Part shown: positions 49,591 through 57,850 of the stretch, one piece after another
Layout: each line of letters starts with the position of its first letter
Numbering within the stretch: the first letter of the stretch is position 1
Assembly: GCF_000772955.1 (NCBI RefSeq)
Contig: NZ_JPVO01000045.1
Location: 1 to 64,000 of the forward strand
Direction of reading: 5' to 3'
Origin: Ureibacillus sinduriensis BLB-1 = JCM 15800
GTDB lineage: Bacteria > Bacillota > Bacilli > Bacillales_A > Planococcaceae
DNA length: 64,000 nucleotides
The notes under the pieces: model-generated
What the model was told of the DNA's origin: nothing
What the model saw: the letters and a program-made list of their open reading frames with translations, nothing else
Database searches by the model: none
Translations under genes and position numbers: made by a program

Positions 49591-50145
49591 TTACTTGATT
49601 GAAATGTTTACCGGATATTCGGCGATAGTATCCCAAGTATCTCCGTTCATAACGATTAACGTCGTCTCAATATTTTCATTGAATGTCGGGAACTCATAGC
49701 CTTCATATTCCGAAATATCCAGGCTGGTGTTGGCTGTTTTTCCTGCGGCGATCGTTTCAGAATAAGCAATCAATGTATCGTCTACCATGACGTTGTCCGT
49801 CGAAAGTTCCCGCGATTGAACCTCGATGGAGTTCCCCATTTTGTTGACAATTTGGAACTTGATGGAGGCTGTTTTCCCAAAGATATCGTCCTCTTGCGTT
49901 GTCGTTCCTTGATACGTAATCGTTACATTCGCATCATCGACAATGACTTCCGATACTTCCTCTTCTGCCGGTGCAGGTTCTTGTTCCCCGCCTTCCGTTT
50001 CACCTTCAGTTCCTGCAGCAGTATCCTCCGCTGGTTGCTCTTCATTCTTATCTACTGTCGAGTCGATGGCTGTTTCATTATCTCCCCCACAAGCAGCCAG
50101 CAACATAGCTCCGATCAACGTGATAAATAGCAGCAAGTTTTTCAT
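49591..50145 (-). CDS. Putative lipoprotein, DUF4352-like
   Basis: 184 residues. Lipobox LLAACG (Cys19), an acidic Glu/Pro/Ala-rich linker (about 30-68), and a C-terminal beta-sandwich (about 70-184) with the alternating pattern of DUF4352/Telomeric-repeat-factor-like immunoglobulin folds seen in many Firmicute lipoproteins. ATG start after AAGGAGAG-type site. It lies 20 bp after a small membrane-protein gene and is probably cotranscribed with it. Function unknown. Confidence 0.7.
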   Translation of the reverse strand: MKNLLLFITLIGAMLLAACGGDNETAIDSTVDKNEEQPAEDTAAGTEGETEGGEQEPAPAEEEVSEVIVDDANVTITYQGTTTQEDDIFGKTASIKFQIVNKMGNSIEVQSRELSTDNVMVDDTLIAYSETIAAGKTANTSLDISEYEGYEFPTFNENIETTLIVMNGDTWDTIAEYPVNISIK

Positions 50146-50165
50146 TTATTGTACACTCTCCTTTG

Positions 50166-50465
50166 TTAACCAATTAAAGTTTTCTTCCCATCTTGATAGG
50201 CAGATATCAATAAGATTACCGCCGTAATAATATGCATCGCCATCCCAAGAAACGGAATCCATGCCAAAGTATTGGTAACAATACCCAAAATACTTCCCAC
50301 CTTGCTTTTGCCTTCTTTCTTGCAAACAATCAATGTGGCAATATGTAGGATCAGCATTACCAGTAATGGGAAATAAGACAAAGCGATAATAATTGTCCCT
50401 CCAATTAGAGGGATGCCCAACAAAGCTTCCAATCCCCCAGAAACCCATTTCAATATGACGGCCAT
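50166..50465 (-). CDS. Small membrane protein paired with the lipoprotein
   Basis: 99 residues from the ATG at 50465, which follows GGAGGG at good spacing. Three hydrophobic segments (about 10-45 as a hairpin, 55-90), spacing reminiscent of DUF4190-type proteins, and a short charged CKKEGKSK loop. Upstream of and probably in an operon with the lipoprotein gene. Function unknown. Confidence 0.7.
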   Translation of the reverse strand: MAVILKWVSGGLEALLGIPLIGGTIIIALSYFPLLVMLILHIATLIVCKKEGKSKVGSILGIVTNTLAWIPFLGMAMHIITAVILLISAYQDGKKTLIG

Positions 50466-50654
50466 TTCAACCCTCCTTTTTAAATGTCCAGACATTGAAC
50501 GAGGCCAATTCAGACTACGTTCTAAATAATGGCTTCGTAATTTTTCAATAATATACAACTGGTTTTAGTATGTTCAGATAAATTGAAACGATGTAAAAAC
50601 AGAGTATATCGATTTCAAAATAGTTGGAGTCTAATGTTAATTTCCATCCAAAAC

Positions 50655-50679
50655 AAAAAAGCCCTTGCTTTAAGCAAGG
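50655..50679 (-). terminator. Terminator of hpf
   Basis: CCTTGCTT / AAGCAAGG hairpin, minus-strand exit GGGCTTTTTTG. About 35 bp past the hpf stop. Confidence 0.85.
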
Positions 50680-50712
50680 ACTGGATAAGATAGTTTATAT
50701 TACATTCAAGTA

Positions 50713-51267
50713 TTAATTTGTTTCAATTAAACCGTATTTTCCGTCTCGGCGTTTATAGACGATGTTGGTTGCATCGGATTCCGAATCAGTATAAACGAAG
50801 AAATCATGTCCAAGCAGATTCATTTGCAGGATGGCCTCTTCCTGATCCATCGGTTTTAGGTCAAATTGCTTTGTACGCACAACCGTGAACTCCTCGTCCT
50901 CCGCTGCAGTCGTTGCCGCCGAACCGTTAAGTGCTTCTTGAGCAAAATAGATGCCTGTACTTTCCCGGAATTTACGATTGACTTTCGTTTTATGTTTGCG
51001 AATTTGGCGCTCCAGTTTGTCAACGATGAGATCAATCGCTGCATACATATCATCATGACGTTCTTCGGCGCGAAGTGTGATGTTCTTCAAAGGAATGGTT
51101 ACTTCGACTTTCGTTTGCTTGCCATTGTAAACTTTTAAATTTACATTTGCATTAGCATCTACGCCTTCGCTGAAATAACGTTCGATTTTCTCGATCTTGT
51201 TTTCAACGTACTCGCGTATCGCTGGAGTTACCTCAATGTTTTCACCACGAATGTTAAAGTTAATCAT
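50713..51267 (-). CDS. hpf: Ribosome hibernation promoting factor, long form
   Basis: 184 residues from the ATG at 51267 (MINFNIRGENIEVTPAIREY), preceded by AAGGAGGAG; the longer frame upstream is rejected. N-terminal S30AE domain (about 1-100) and C-terminal dimerisation domain (about 125-184, ending in VYKRRDGKYGLIE). It joins two 70S ribosomes into inactive 100S dimers in stationary phase. Follows the B. subtilis order between the fli genes and secA, though here the Tad and other genes are inserted. Confidence 0.95.
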   Translation of the reverse strand: MINFNIRGENIEVTPAIREYVENKIEKIERYFSEGVDANANVNLKVYNGKQTKVEVTIPLKNITLRAEERHDDMYAAIDLIVDKLERQIRKHKTKVNRKFRESTGIYFAQEALNGSAATTAAEDEEFTVVRTKQFDLKPMDQEEAILQMNLLGHDFFVYTDSESDATNIVYKRRDGKYGLIETN

Positions 51268-51302
51268 GTAAACTCCTCCTTTTATTACACCTATGTAAAT
51301 AT

Positions 51303-51331
51303 ATATTCGCCATAGGTTCAAAAAATCCTAC
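51303..51331 (-). promoter_or_regulatory. Sigma-H-type promoter of hpf
   Basis: Minus-strand GTAGGATTT and GGCGAATAT with an 11-base spacer, matching the sigma-H consensus RNAGGAWWW and RNNGAATWW at all fixed positions. B. subtilis hpf (yvyD) is also transcribed by sigma-H. Confidence 0.7.
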
Positions 51332-51526
51332 CACTACTAGAGAATCTTTTTCATCTTTCGACAATTCCATTCACATATTTTTAACAAATAATTTAGAAAT
51401 GATTCATCTTCACAATCGGTTGGCATACCGGAATTGTTATCTCGAATATTAGATTGGAAGAACACCCACACTACTTTGGATAAAACATAAGCTTTTTTAA
51501 CAACATGTGTCGAAAAGTTTATTCTA

Positions 51527-51919
51527 TTACCAAGTTTGTTTGGACTGCATGACTTCTTTTTTACGGCGAAGTTTCATTTCACTAATAATGAGTTCATCAA
51601 TTTCTTTTTGATCTTGAAAAAGGATGCCGTATTGATCGCCTCGTCCAAAAGGTTTTCGCCAAACAACTTCCCCGATCGCCTGGATAGTCGTCACATCCAG
51701 TACGAATTGCACTTCAATTTGGAGAGTAGCCTTATTTAGGTATTCCCCTAACTTCACTTCCGAAAACATTTTCACGCCTCGAGGGCTAATATCCAGTATT
51801 TTACACGGAAAGCGATTTCCACTATCAACGAATTTTCCATCTTGGATTAATTTAAAACTCGCTTCAATCGGCTCATTAAAAATATAACGAAACCCTTCTT
51901 GTCTCTTAAACTGCTGCAT
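51527..51919 (-). CDS. PilZ domain protein, probable c-di-GMP receptor
   Basis: 130 residues from the ATG at 51919, eight bases after AAGGAGG. A single PilZ domain: RQEGFRY (an RxxxR-type motif, about 5-11), then DISPRG (the D-x-S-x-x-G motif, about 45) and the barrel strand AIGEVVWRKP. PilZ proteins bind cyclic di-GMP and act on motility or exopolysaccharide. It lies after fliS, separated by a terminator, with its own leader carrying an attenuator-like structure. Confidence 0.88.
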   Translation of the reverse strand: MQQFKRQEGFRYIFNEPIEASFKLIQDGKFVDSGNRFPCKILDISPRGVKMFSEVKLGEYLNKATLQIEVQFVLDVTTIQAIGEVVWRKPFGRGDQYGILFQDQKEIDELIISEMKLRRKKEVMQSKQTW

Positions 51920-51934
51920 AGGTGGTTCCTCCTT

Positions 51935-52000
51935 AAAAAACACGATTTAACGCCTCCACGCGAAATCGTAATCCCCTCTGGGACGGTTTTATGATTTGCA
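51935..52000 (-). promoter_or_regulatory. Attenuator-like leader of the PilZ gene
   Basis: Read on the minus strand: ACGATTTCGC (51960-51969 side) pairs with GCG-TT-AAATCGT to give a stem with loop GTGGAG, followed by G and six T (51935-51940), then AAGGAGG two bases on. An alternative pairing of GCAAATC (51993-51999) with GATTTCGC (51960-51967) would destroy the terminator. Between lie ACCGTCCCAGAGGGGA, a small hairpin. This is the layout of a riboswitch or protein-controlled attenuator. Several GGA motifs (one in the loop) also fit CsrA binding. The ligand is unknown. Confidence 0.6.
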
Positions 52001-52169
52001 AAATTTCTAGCCGCTAAAAAATCTCCTTCTACCAAGGTAACGAAAGTGGCATATTATGTCTATATGACTTTTTACTGTAATTTACTTTATCTATACTTAG
52101 GATAATATTGACAGTATTTCAATAAAGTTTTTGTAACCGACTGACAAGGGTGCTATTTGAACAAAAGGA

Positions 52170-52208
52170 AAGCCTTACATCCTATCAATGATAGAGTATG
52201 TAAGGCTT
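52170..52208 (-). terminator. Terminator of the flaG-fliD-fliT-fliS operon
   Basis: AAGCCTTACAT / ATGTAAGGCTT outer arms with an inner CTATCA/TGATAG stem. The minus-strand exit TTTCCTTTTG is only moderately T-rich. Confidence 0.75.
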
Positions 52209-52215
52209 AAGATGC

Positions 52216-52620
52216 TTAAACTTGTTGTGCGTTGCTGAACTGCTGTTGGCGCGTAATTTGGATGACTTGTTTCCATGTATCACGGAATTCGGTTGTCAGG
52301 CCGATCACTTCATCAATAATCGCCGTGTCATTTTTTACATTTGCTTCGATTAGACGACGGTTCATATATTCGTATAATGGAAGCATTTGCTTTGATATCT
52401 CGATGTCCATATTTAACGTGGACATCAGTTCAGCAATAATTGCCTGTGATCTCAGGATATAAGTATTTTTTTCTTGAATATTTTTTTCGTCTATCGCATT
52501 TTTTGCCTTTGTCAAAAACTTAAGGCAACCGTTGTATAGCATTAGTGTTAACTCACCTGGTGAAGCAGTTGTAACACTATTTTGTTTATACGCATTTAAC
52601 GCAGTATTTGGTGCTGCCAA
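52216..52620 (-). CDS. fliS: Flagellar export chaperone FliS
   Basis: 134 residues. AYKQNSVTTASPGELTLMLYNGCLKF is the FliS opening, followed by four helices. It binds flagellin in the cytoplasm and keeps it export-ready. TTG start eight bases after AAAAGGAGTG. Last gene of the late flagellar operon. Confidence 0.95.
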   Translation of the reverse strand: MAAPNTALNAYKQNSVTTASPGELTLMLYNGCLKFLTKAKNAIDEKNIQEKNTYILRSQAIIAELMSTLNMDIEISKQMLPLYEYMNRRLIEANVKNDTAIIDEVIGLTTEFRDTWKQVIQITRQQQFSNAQQV

Positions 52621-52715
52621 TTTGGGACACTCCTTTTGAGAGAAACATTCTATTTTTGATTGTTATGTATTCTTTAACGAATACAATTAATTGTGAAGAT
52701 CATATGGCTAAAGTG

Positions 52716-53078
52716 CTACTTCTTCTTATCGTAATACATCCCATCCATTACTTGAACGGACGAATATGGATTCATATATTGTTGTTCATTTTTTTTTGAG
52801 TTTTGTAAATCCTTCATGTCCAACTTCACAAGCTTCATAACGTCATCAAGTCGTTCCCGAATAGCCTTGTCCAATTGTGCGAGTGTTCCATGAATCTTGT
52901 TATCCGAATCCATTTGAAAGCCTTCTTGCCTCAACTTCTCGATCAAGGCACCTCGCTCATCCAGCATCATGTTGATTTCATCAATGTATACCGAGCGAAA
53001 TTCCCCTTTCGGAATTTCGTTAAGATGCTTCAGCAATTTAGCTGAAATTTGTAATACCTGTTGTAGAGTATCCATCAT
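52716..53078 (-). CDS. fliT: FliT-like flagellar chaperone
   Basis: 120 residues, wholly helical. LQQVLQISAKLLKHLNE at the start and a helix-rich middle fit FliT, the FliD chaperone. The C terminus NPYSSVQVMDGMYYDKKK is typical of the Bacillales form. The start is one of two adjacent ATG codons. It lies between fliD and fliS, whereas B. subtilis has fliS before fliT. Confidence 0.72.
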   Translation of the reverse strand: MMDTLQQVLQISAKLLKHLNEIPKGEFRSVYIDEINMMLDERGALIEKLRQEGFQMDSDNKIHGTLAQLDKAIRERLDDVMKLVKLDMKDLQNSKKNEQQYMNPYSSVQVMDGMYYDKKK

Positions 53079-53089
53079 CTAGCTCCAGT

Positions 53090-55351
53090 TTAATATCCAG
53101 TTTGGAAAATACTTGATTGACTGTTCGCCTTGTTGATCGCTGTTTCCATCGCCGTAAATTGTTTCCAGTAACGGGATTCAATATTTTTCAGCTTATCGAC
53201 CCATGCATCGATCCGTGTTTTCACTTCGTCCAAACGTTTTCCGATTGTATAGGTTTGATTAGTTGCAGATGCTTTACCTGCTTTTTTCTCAATCGCTCCG
53301 GTAAAACCTTTCAGTTCATCACGCAATCGTTGGGCGATTCCTCGAGTATCTTCCGTAATGCCTTTGGAAACGTCTTTTGCCGTCCCGGTTTTGGTAAAGA
53401 TAGAAGCTACTTGATCGGCATTTTTTTCAATAGCTGTGCGTAACTTGTCTTCATTGATAATCAACTTTCCGCCATCCGAAGTCGTAGAAGAAGTCGTAAT
53501 GCCGATTTCTGCAAGTGAATTAATCGTAGCATCTCCCAATCCACCAACAGCATCCGTAAACGTCCTTCTCATACTGTAGAGACCATTTGTTAAAATGGAA
53601 TCATTTCGTAAAAGACCCGTTTGCGCCTTTTTCTCCCACTTTTCAATCTCATCTTCCGACATCTCTTCTTTTTGTTCCTCCGTTAACGGTGGATAATTCC
53701 GATTGTAAGTTTCTTTCAATTTGCCGTTAATCGTTGTTACTAACCCGTTGTATGTTTCAACGAATTTTTTGATTTTGTCGACCATGTTGTCAGTGTCGGT
53801 TGAGGAAGTAAGGGTAACTGGATTTACTTTGGTTGCATTACTAATTTCGCTGTTCAAAAATGCTCCTAGGTCGGGAATCGTAGCTCCACTAGAATCCTTG
53901 GCTTCGTTGTTGTCATAATCATATGTTATACCATAATTCGTTGATAAGGCATCTGTAAGCGTGGATTTAGCTGAAGTAAGATTTTTATTAGCTTCTGCCA
54001 TTTCACTTGTTCTAGTTGCTAATGTTTTATTGGCATTAAAATAAGCCGAAACATCAGTAAACACCTTACCTGTTTCCCCTTCATTCAAGCTAGCTTCATT
54101 CAATTTCTCTGCTAATACACCGAGCGTATTACCTGAGGCCGTTAGTGAGATAGTTGCTTCTGTGCTTTCAGTTGCTTCAGTTTCACTAATTAACAGTTTT
54201 TTCAATTGCTTTACTTCTGATTCTGTAAATAAGTTAGTAGTACTATCAGCAGAATATAAACCTTCTATTTCTGATTTAAGAGTTGCCGGGTCATCATAAT
54301 TTAAGGATGCAAGTTTCGTTAATTTTTCTTTCCCATTTTCCCCTATATTCATCAGGAATGCATTTAATTGATCATCAGCTTCAACTGAGTCTATTGCTGT
54401 TCTTACATTTGGGTAGTCTGTCGTTAAACTAGATCTTTTACTTGCCACGTCATTATTTGCAGTGGCTAAATTCGAACTTGCCGTACTATATTGTGACTTT
54501 GCTATCACATAGTTATTATACATATCTTTCGTATACTCCGCCTTTGTAGACTGAGTATTAAAAGTAGAGTTAAGTGTAACTGAGTAACCATTAATACTAA
54601 AAGTATTAGAACTTCTTTCCGTAGCTATGCCATTTATAGAGAATACTGCATTTTGACCACCTGAAGCTAAATCAAGTGGAGCACCACTATTAAAGCCTCC
54701 AGTTTGGTCGCCAAAGCCGAGTTTATTAAATAAAGTAGCGCCGTTTCCGGAGGACACTGTTACTTCGGCACCGTTTTCAATATCACCCATATTTTTTGCA
54801 GTAATTGAAAGTTTACCGTTTTCAAAGAGTGCTGTCACACCAACGTCACTACTATTTATTTTCTTAACTAATGAATCTATTGTTTCATCGGCTCCAATTG
54901 ACAGTTCTCTTTGACTTAGAGTCCCGCTGCTGTTAATCGCACCTAATGTAAATTTAGAACCGCTAGGTAACCCTGTTAACGCCGTGATTTTGGTTGAGCC
55001 AGTTGCAATAATTGTAGAGCCTACACCTTGAGCGGATTTCGCAAGTTGACTTACTCCATCAATCGATAAAGTACCTGTTGCAGCAGAAGTTGCAGTAGCT
55101 GTAACTAAATTACTATTCGTAGAATTTACTGTTTTTTTATAGAAATTACTAGATAAACGATAATTATCGAATAAGTAATCATCAAAAGTCTTTAGCGCCG
55201 TGTTAATCTCTCTATACGCGTCGCGTTCCCACTCATATTTTGTTTGTTGTTGATAAAGTTTAGTTAATGGAGCTTTTTCGGCAGACATCAATTTCTCTAC
55301 AATCGAATCAATGTCCATACCGGATGCTAATCCACCTACACGTGTTACCAT
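53090..55351 (-). CDS. fliD: Flagellar hook-associated protein 2 (filament cap) FliD
   Basis: 753 residues, about 250 longer than B. subtilis FliD. The N terminus (VGGLASGMDIDSIVEKLM) and the C-terminal coiled coil (about 690-745, with the RLDEVKTRIDAW stretch) are standard; the extra length lies in the middle, Ala/Ser/Thr/Asn-rich region (about 240-480), where a helical segment SQYSTASSNLATANNDVASK and others suggest an inserted surface domain. Five copies cap the filament and fold flagellin. Close spacing with fliT. Confidence 0.94.
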   Translation of the reverse strand: MVTRVGGLASGMDIDSIVEKLMSAEKAPLTKLYQQQTKYEWERDAYREINTALKTFDDYLFDNYRLSSNFYKKTVNSTNSNLVTATATSAATGTLSIDGVSQLAKSAQGVGSTIIATGSTKITALTGLPSGSKFTLGAINSSGTLSQRELSIGADETIDSLVKKINSSDVGVTALFENGKLSITAKNMGDIENGAEVTVSSGNGATLFNKLGFGDQTGGFNSGAPLDLASGGQNAVFSINGIATERSSNTFSINGYSVTLNSTFNTQSTKAEYTKDMYNNYVIAKSQYSTASSNLATANNDVASKRSSLTTDYPNVRTAIDSVEADDQLNAFLMNIGENGKEKLTKLASLNYDDPATLKSEIEGLYSADSTTNLFTESEVKQLKKLLISETEATESTEATISLTASGNTLGVLAEKLNEASLNEGETGKVFTDVSAYFNANKTLATRTSEMAEANKNLTSAKSTLTDALSTNYGITYDYDNNEAKDSSGATIPDLGAFLNSEISNATKVNPVTLTSSTDTDNMVDKIKKFVETYNGLVTTINGKLKETYNRNYPPLTEEQKEEMSEDEIEKWEKKAQTGLLRNDSILTNGLYSMRRTFTDAVGGLGDATINSLAEIGITTSSTTSDGGKLIINEDKLRTAIEKNADQVASIFTKTGTAKDVSKGITEDTRGIAQRLRDELKGFTGAIEKKAGKASATNQTYTIGKRLDEVKTRIDAWVDKLKNIESRYWKQFTAMETAINKANSQSSIFQTGY

Positions 55352-55367
55352 TTATTCAACCTCCCAA

Positions 55368-55736
55368 TTAAATCTTTTCATCTACAATCATTCCTACCAT
55401 TTTTTGCATTTCATAAAATGCATCCAAGAGTTTCTTTGGTGGAATTTCCTTGATCACTTCTTCAGTATCTTTATTGACTACTTGTACAAAGTATCGATCT
55501 AACCCCTCGTGATAAACAAACTTCGATGAATTATGGTTGATTTCCATAAATTCGTTAAGGGAATCTACAGCTTGTTTTAGCTTTTCTTCTGTTATATCAA
55601 GCTTTTCTGTACTTTGTTCATTCACCTGTGATGTTATATCTTGGCTGTCTTGCTTTTCTATCATGCCTTTAGATGAACCTTGAACCGCATTCGTTAAAGT
55701 TGAAGACTCAACTACATTTTGTGACGAAATACGCAT
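55368..55736 (-). CDS. flaG: Flagellar protein FlaG
   Basis: 122 residues. A variable polar N terminus and the FlaG domain at about 50-120, with KFVYHEGLDRYFVQVVNKDTEEVIKEIPPKK. FlaG influences filament length in some bacteria. First gene of the operon, directly behind a sigma-D promoter. Confidence 0.9.
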   Translation of the reverse strand: MRISSQNVVESSTLTNAVQGSSKGMIEKQDSQDITSQVNEQSTEKLDITEEKLKQAVDSLNEFMEINHNSSKFVYHEGLDRYFVQVVNKDTEEVIKEIPPKKLLDAFYEMQKMVGMIVDEKI

Positions 55737-55791
55737 GCTCCCATCCTCCTTGAATTTATCCGAGCGTAAAAATGGTTCTTATATATATTTT

Positions 55792-55817
55792 ATATCGGCT
55801 TATAACTTAAATGTTTC
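55792..55817 (-). promoter_or_regulatory. Sigma-D promoter of flaG-fliD-fliT-fliS
   Basis: Minus-strand GAAA, a 14-base spacer and GCCGATAT (55792-55799). The -10 matches the sigma-D (FliA) consensus exactly, and the -35 (TAAA) at three of four positions. B. subtilis transcribes this operon the same way. Confidence 0.85.
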
Positions 55818-55846
55818 ATAAAAATAAATAGAAAATGTAGGCAAAA

Positions 55847-55876
55847 TAAAACTAAGCACCTTGATGCTTAGTTTTA
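55847..55876 (-). terminator. Terminator of the nonulosonic-acid operon
   Basis: Perfect TAAAACTAAGCA / TGCTTAGTTTTA arms with a six-base loop and minus-strand T-rich exit, about 30 bp past the pseC stop. It separates this operon from flaG. Confidence 0.85.
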
Positions 55877-55904
55877 ATGAACATTTTATAGCATGGAAAT
55901 GTAT

Positions 55905-57041
55905 TTAACTTGCGAACTCTTTGAAAGAATTAATAATAAACTCTATTTCATTCTTTCTTAAGCTTGGATGAATAGGTAAAGTTAATACATTGCTATACCA
56001 ATGTTCGGCGATAGGACAAATTCCTTTTTCGTATCCCAATTTTTGATAGTACGGATGCCAATATACCGGAATGTAATGAACGTGTACGCCAATATTTCGA
56101 TCTCGCATCTTTTGAAATACTTCTTTTCGGGATTTAGTACACTTAAGTTGTATCATATAAAGATGCCAACCTGACTTTGTTCCTTCCAATTGCGAAGGGA
56201 TCACGAGATTAGGATTACCTTTAAAAGCATTATTATATATCTCTGCTACTTCATTGCGTCCTTTTATGAAGCTTTCTATTTTTTTAAGTTGCGATAAACC
56301 AAGTGCAGCTTGAATATCTGTCATTCGATAATTGTAACCCAGTTCTGTCATTTCATAATACCAATCGCCTTGTTCTATTGAATAAGGTGTTTTTTCGATA
56401 CCATGACTGCGGAATAATTGTAGTTTCCGATAAAAGTCTTCATTGTCTGTTACAATTACACCACCTTCTGCAGTTGTAATTGGCTTTACAGGATGAAAGC
56501 TAAACATTGTCATATCGGCCAATGTCCCCACTTTTCGTCCTTTATACTCTGCTCCTAAAGAATGCGCACCATCTTCAATTACAATAAGATTATGCTTTTT
56601 GGCTATCTCCATTATTTTATCCATATCTGCAGGCTGGCCTGTAAAATCTACTGGTATAATGGCTTTTGTTTTCGAAGTAATCTTCTTCTCAATTTCTATT
56701 GGATCGATATTATAAGTTTGCGGGTCGATATCGGCAAATACAACTGTTCCACCAACATAGCGTACACAATTGGCACTTGCAGCGAATGTAATTGGAGTCG
56801 TGACTACTTCATCCCCGGTTTCAATACCTGCAGCATGACAGGCCGCATGAAGTGCTGCAGTACCGTTGCAAAAAGCAACTGCAAACTTTGAGCCAACATA
56901 TTGGGCGATAGCCTGTTCAAACTCGGCAATTTTCGGCCCTTGAGTTAAAAATGGTGAACGTAATGTATCGACTACTGCTTGAATATCTTCTTCATCTATT
57001 AATTGACGGCCGTATGACAAAAATTCAGGTAGTTTCTCCAT
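55905..57041 (-). CDS. pseC: UDP-4-amino-4,6-dideoxy-hexosamine transaminase (PseC type)
   Basis: 378 residues of the DegT/DnrJ/EryC1 aminotransferase family. Pyridoxal-phosphate lysine at about 187 in SFHPVKPITTAEGG, with GHSLGA-type phosphate motif and DIDPQTYNID. It transaminates the 4-keto intermediate in pseudaminic-acid synthesis. Last gene of the sugar operon, after the formyltransferase gene. The PseB dehydratase that would make its substrate is not in the window and may lie beyond the right edge. Confidence 0.88.
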   Translation of the reverse strand: MEKLPEFLSYGRQLIDEEDIQAVVDTLRSPFLTQGPKIAEFEQAIAQYVGSKFAVAFCNGTAALHAACHAAGIETGDEVVTTPITFAASANCVRYVGGTVVFADIDPQTYNIDPIEIEKKITSKTKAIIPVDFTGQPADMDKIMEIAKKHNLIVIEDGAHSLGAEYKGRKVGTLADMTMFSFHPVKPITTAEGGVIVTDNEDFYRKLQLFRSHGIEKTPYSIEQGDWYYEMTELGYNYRMTDIQAALGLSQLKKIESFIKGRNEVAEIYNNAFKGNPNLVIPSQLEGTKSGWHLYMIQLKCTKSRKEVFQKMRDRNIGVHVHYIPVYWHPYYQKLGYEKGICPIAEHWYSNVLTLPIHPSLRKNEIEFIINSFKEFAS

Positions 57042-57043
57042 AA

Positions 57044-57850
57044 CTATTCCTCTCTTTTAAAAGCAGATATAATTGGCGGATATATTCTAGGTAATTTACC
57101 ATCCAAGAATTGGTCAACTATATCATTATTATAAGTATTATAGACAAACCGTAAATGTTGTGGGAACCAATCTGAACCTACCCAAAGTTTCCCATTTCCT
57201 TTTTGTGGTATATATTGAACCTCGTTTAGTGGGAGAGTAGTTAGAATTTCTTTAAGATCTTCAGCAGCTCGTATAACCGCTTTACATGCAACGTCATGCA
57301 ACCCATCACCATATTCTAATTCTGGAACAGATTGATGAACAATATTACCTGCATCTAAACGCGAGGAAAGTCGATGTATCGTCATACCAGCCCAATTTGG
57401 TCGTAGCATGAAGAAAGGCCAAAATAATGTAGTATTTCCTTTATACCAAGGTGATAATCCACCATGAATATTCCATGAGTGTTGAGGAAGTACTTCCAAA
57501 AGTTCATCACTTAACTTATGAACACCATAGCTGATTGCAAGATCAAAACTTTGATTTTTTACCCATTCGATGGTTTCTTTAGCATTTAACTCTTGAAGTG
57601 AAACTTCTAAAGTAGGTATGCTGTCTTTTACTTTTTCATTTCCTTTAAAATGTAAATGTTCTGCCTTATCCCGATCAGCGAAGTGTCGTATAAAATTATT
57701 TCTATCTACATCCTCAAGGTTGGATGGTGGTTGTGGAATAAAAGCTCCACGTTTTTCTATAACATGGGCAGAAACAATATTTAGTTCTGCAAGTTTATTT
57801 ACTAAATAAAAATGTCTAGGATGTGAACCCGTCAACAAAAGCACTTTCAT
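57044..57850 (-). CDS. Formyltetrahydrofolate-dependent formyltransferase-like protein
   Basis: 268 residues. An N-terminal nucleotide-type fold (MKVLLLTGSHPRHFYL), then the formyltransferase core: WNIHGGLSPWYKG with the catalytic Asn and His (about 128-139) and the Asp in RLDAGNIVHQ. Enzymes of this type formylate amino-sugars such as 4-amino-4,6-dideoxyhexoses or Qui4N, or arabinose. In this operon it takes the place of an N-acetyltransferase (PseH/SpsD), so it probably modifies the amine made by PseC. It overlaps the DUF4910 gene by four bases. Confidence 0.75.
   Translation of the reverse strand: MKVLLLTGSHPRHFYLVNKLAELNIVSAHVIEKRGAFIPQPPSNLEDVDRNNFIRHFADRDKAEHLHFKGNEKVKDSIPTLEVSLQELNAKETIEWVKNQSFDLAISYGVHKLSDELLEVLPQHSWNIHGGLSPWYKGNTTLFWPFFMLRPNWAGMTIHRLSSRLDAGNIVHQSVPELEYGDGLHDVACKAVIRAAEDLKEILTTLPLNEVQYIPQKGNGKLWVGSDWFPQHLRFVYNTYNNDIVDQFLDGKLPRIYPPIISAFKREE

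Noticed and set aside
51847-52035. 62-codon frame through the PilZ leader (TTG start)
   Set aside because: No ribosome site, and it overlaps a leader with terminator structure and then the PilZ gene in another frame.
51935-52040. c-di-GMP-I (GEMM) riboswitch
   Set aside because: The conserved GGCAAACC and GGGACGCAAAGCC elements are not found; only the attenuator layout is supported.
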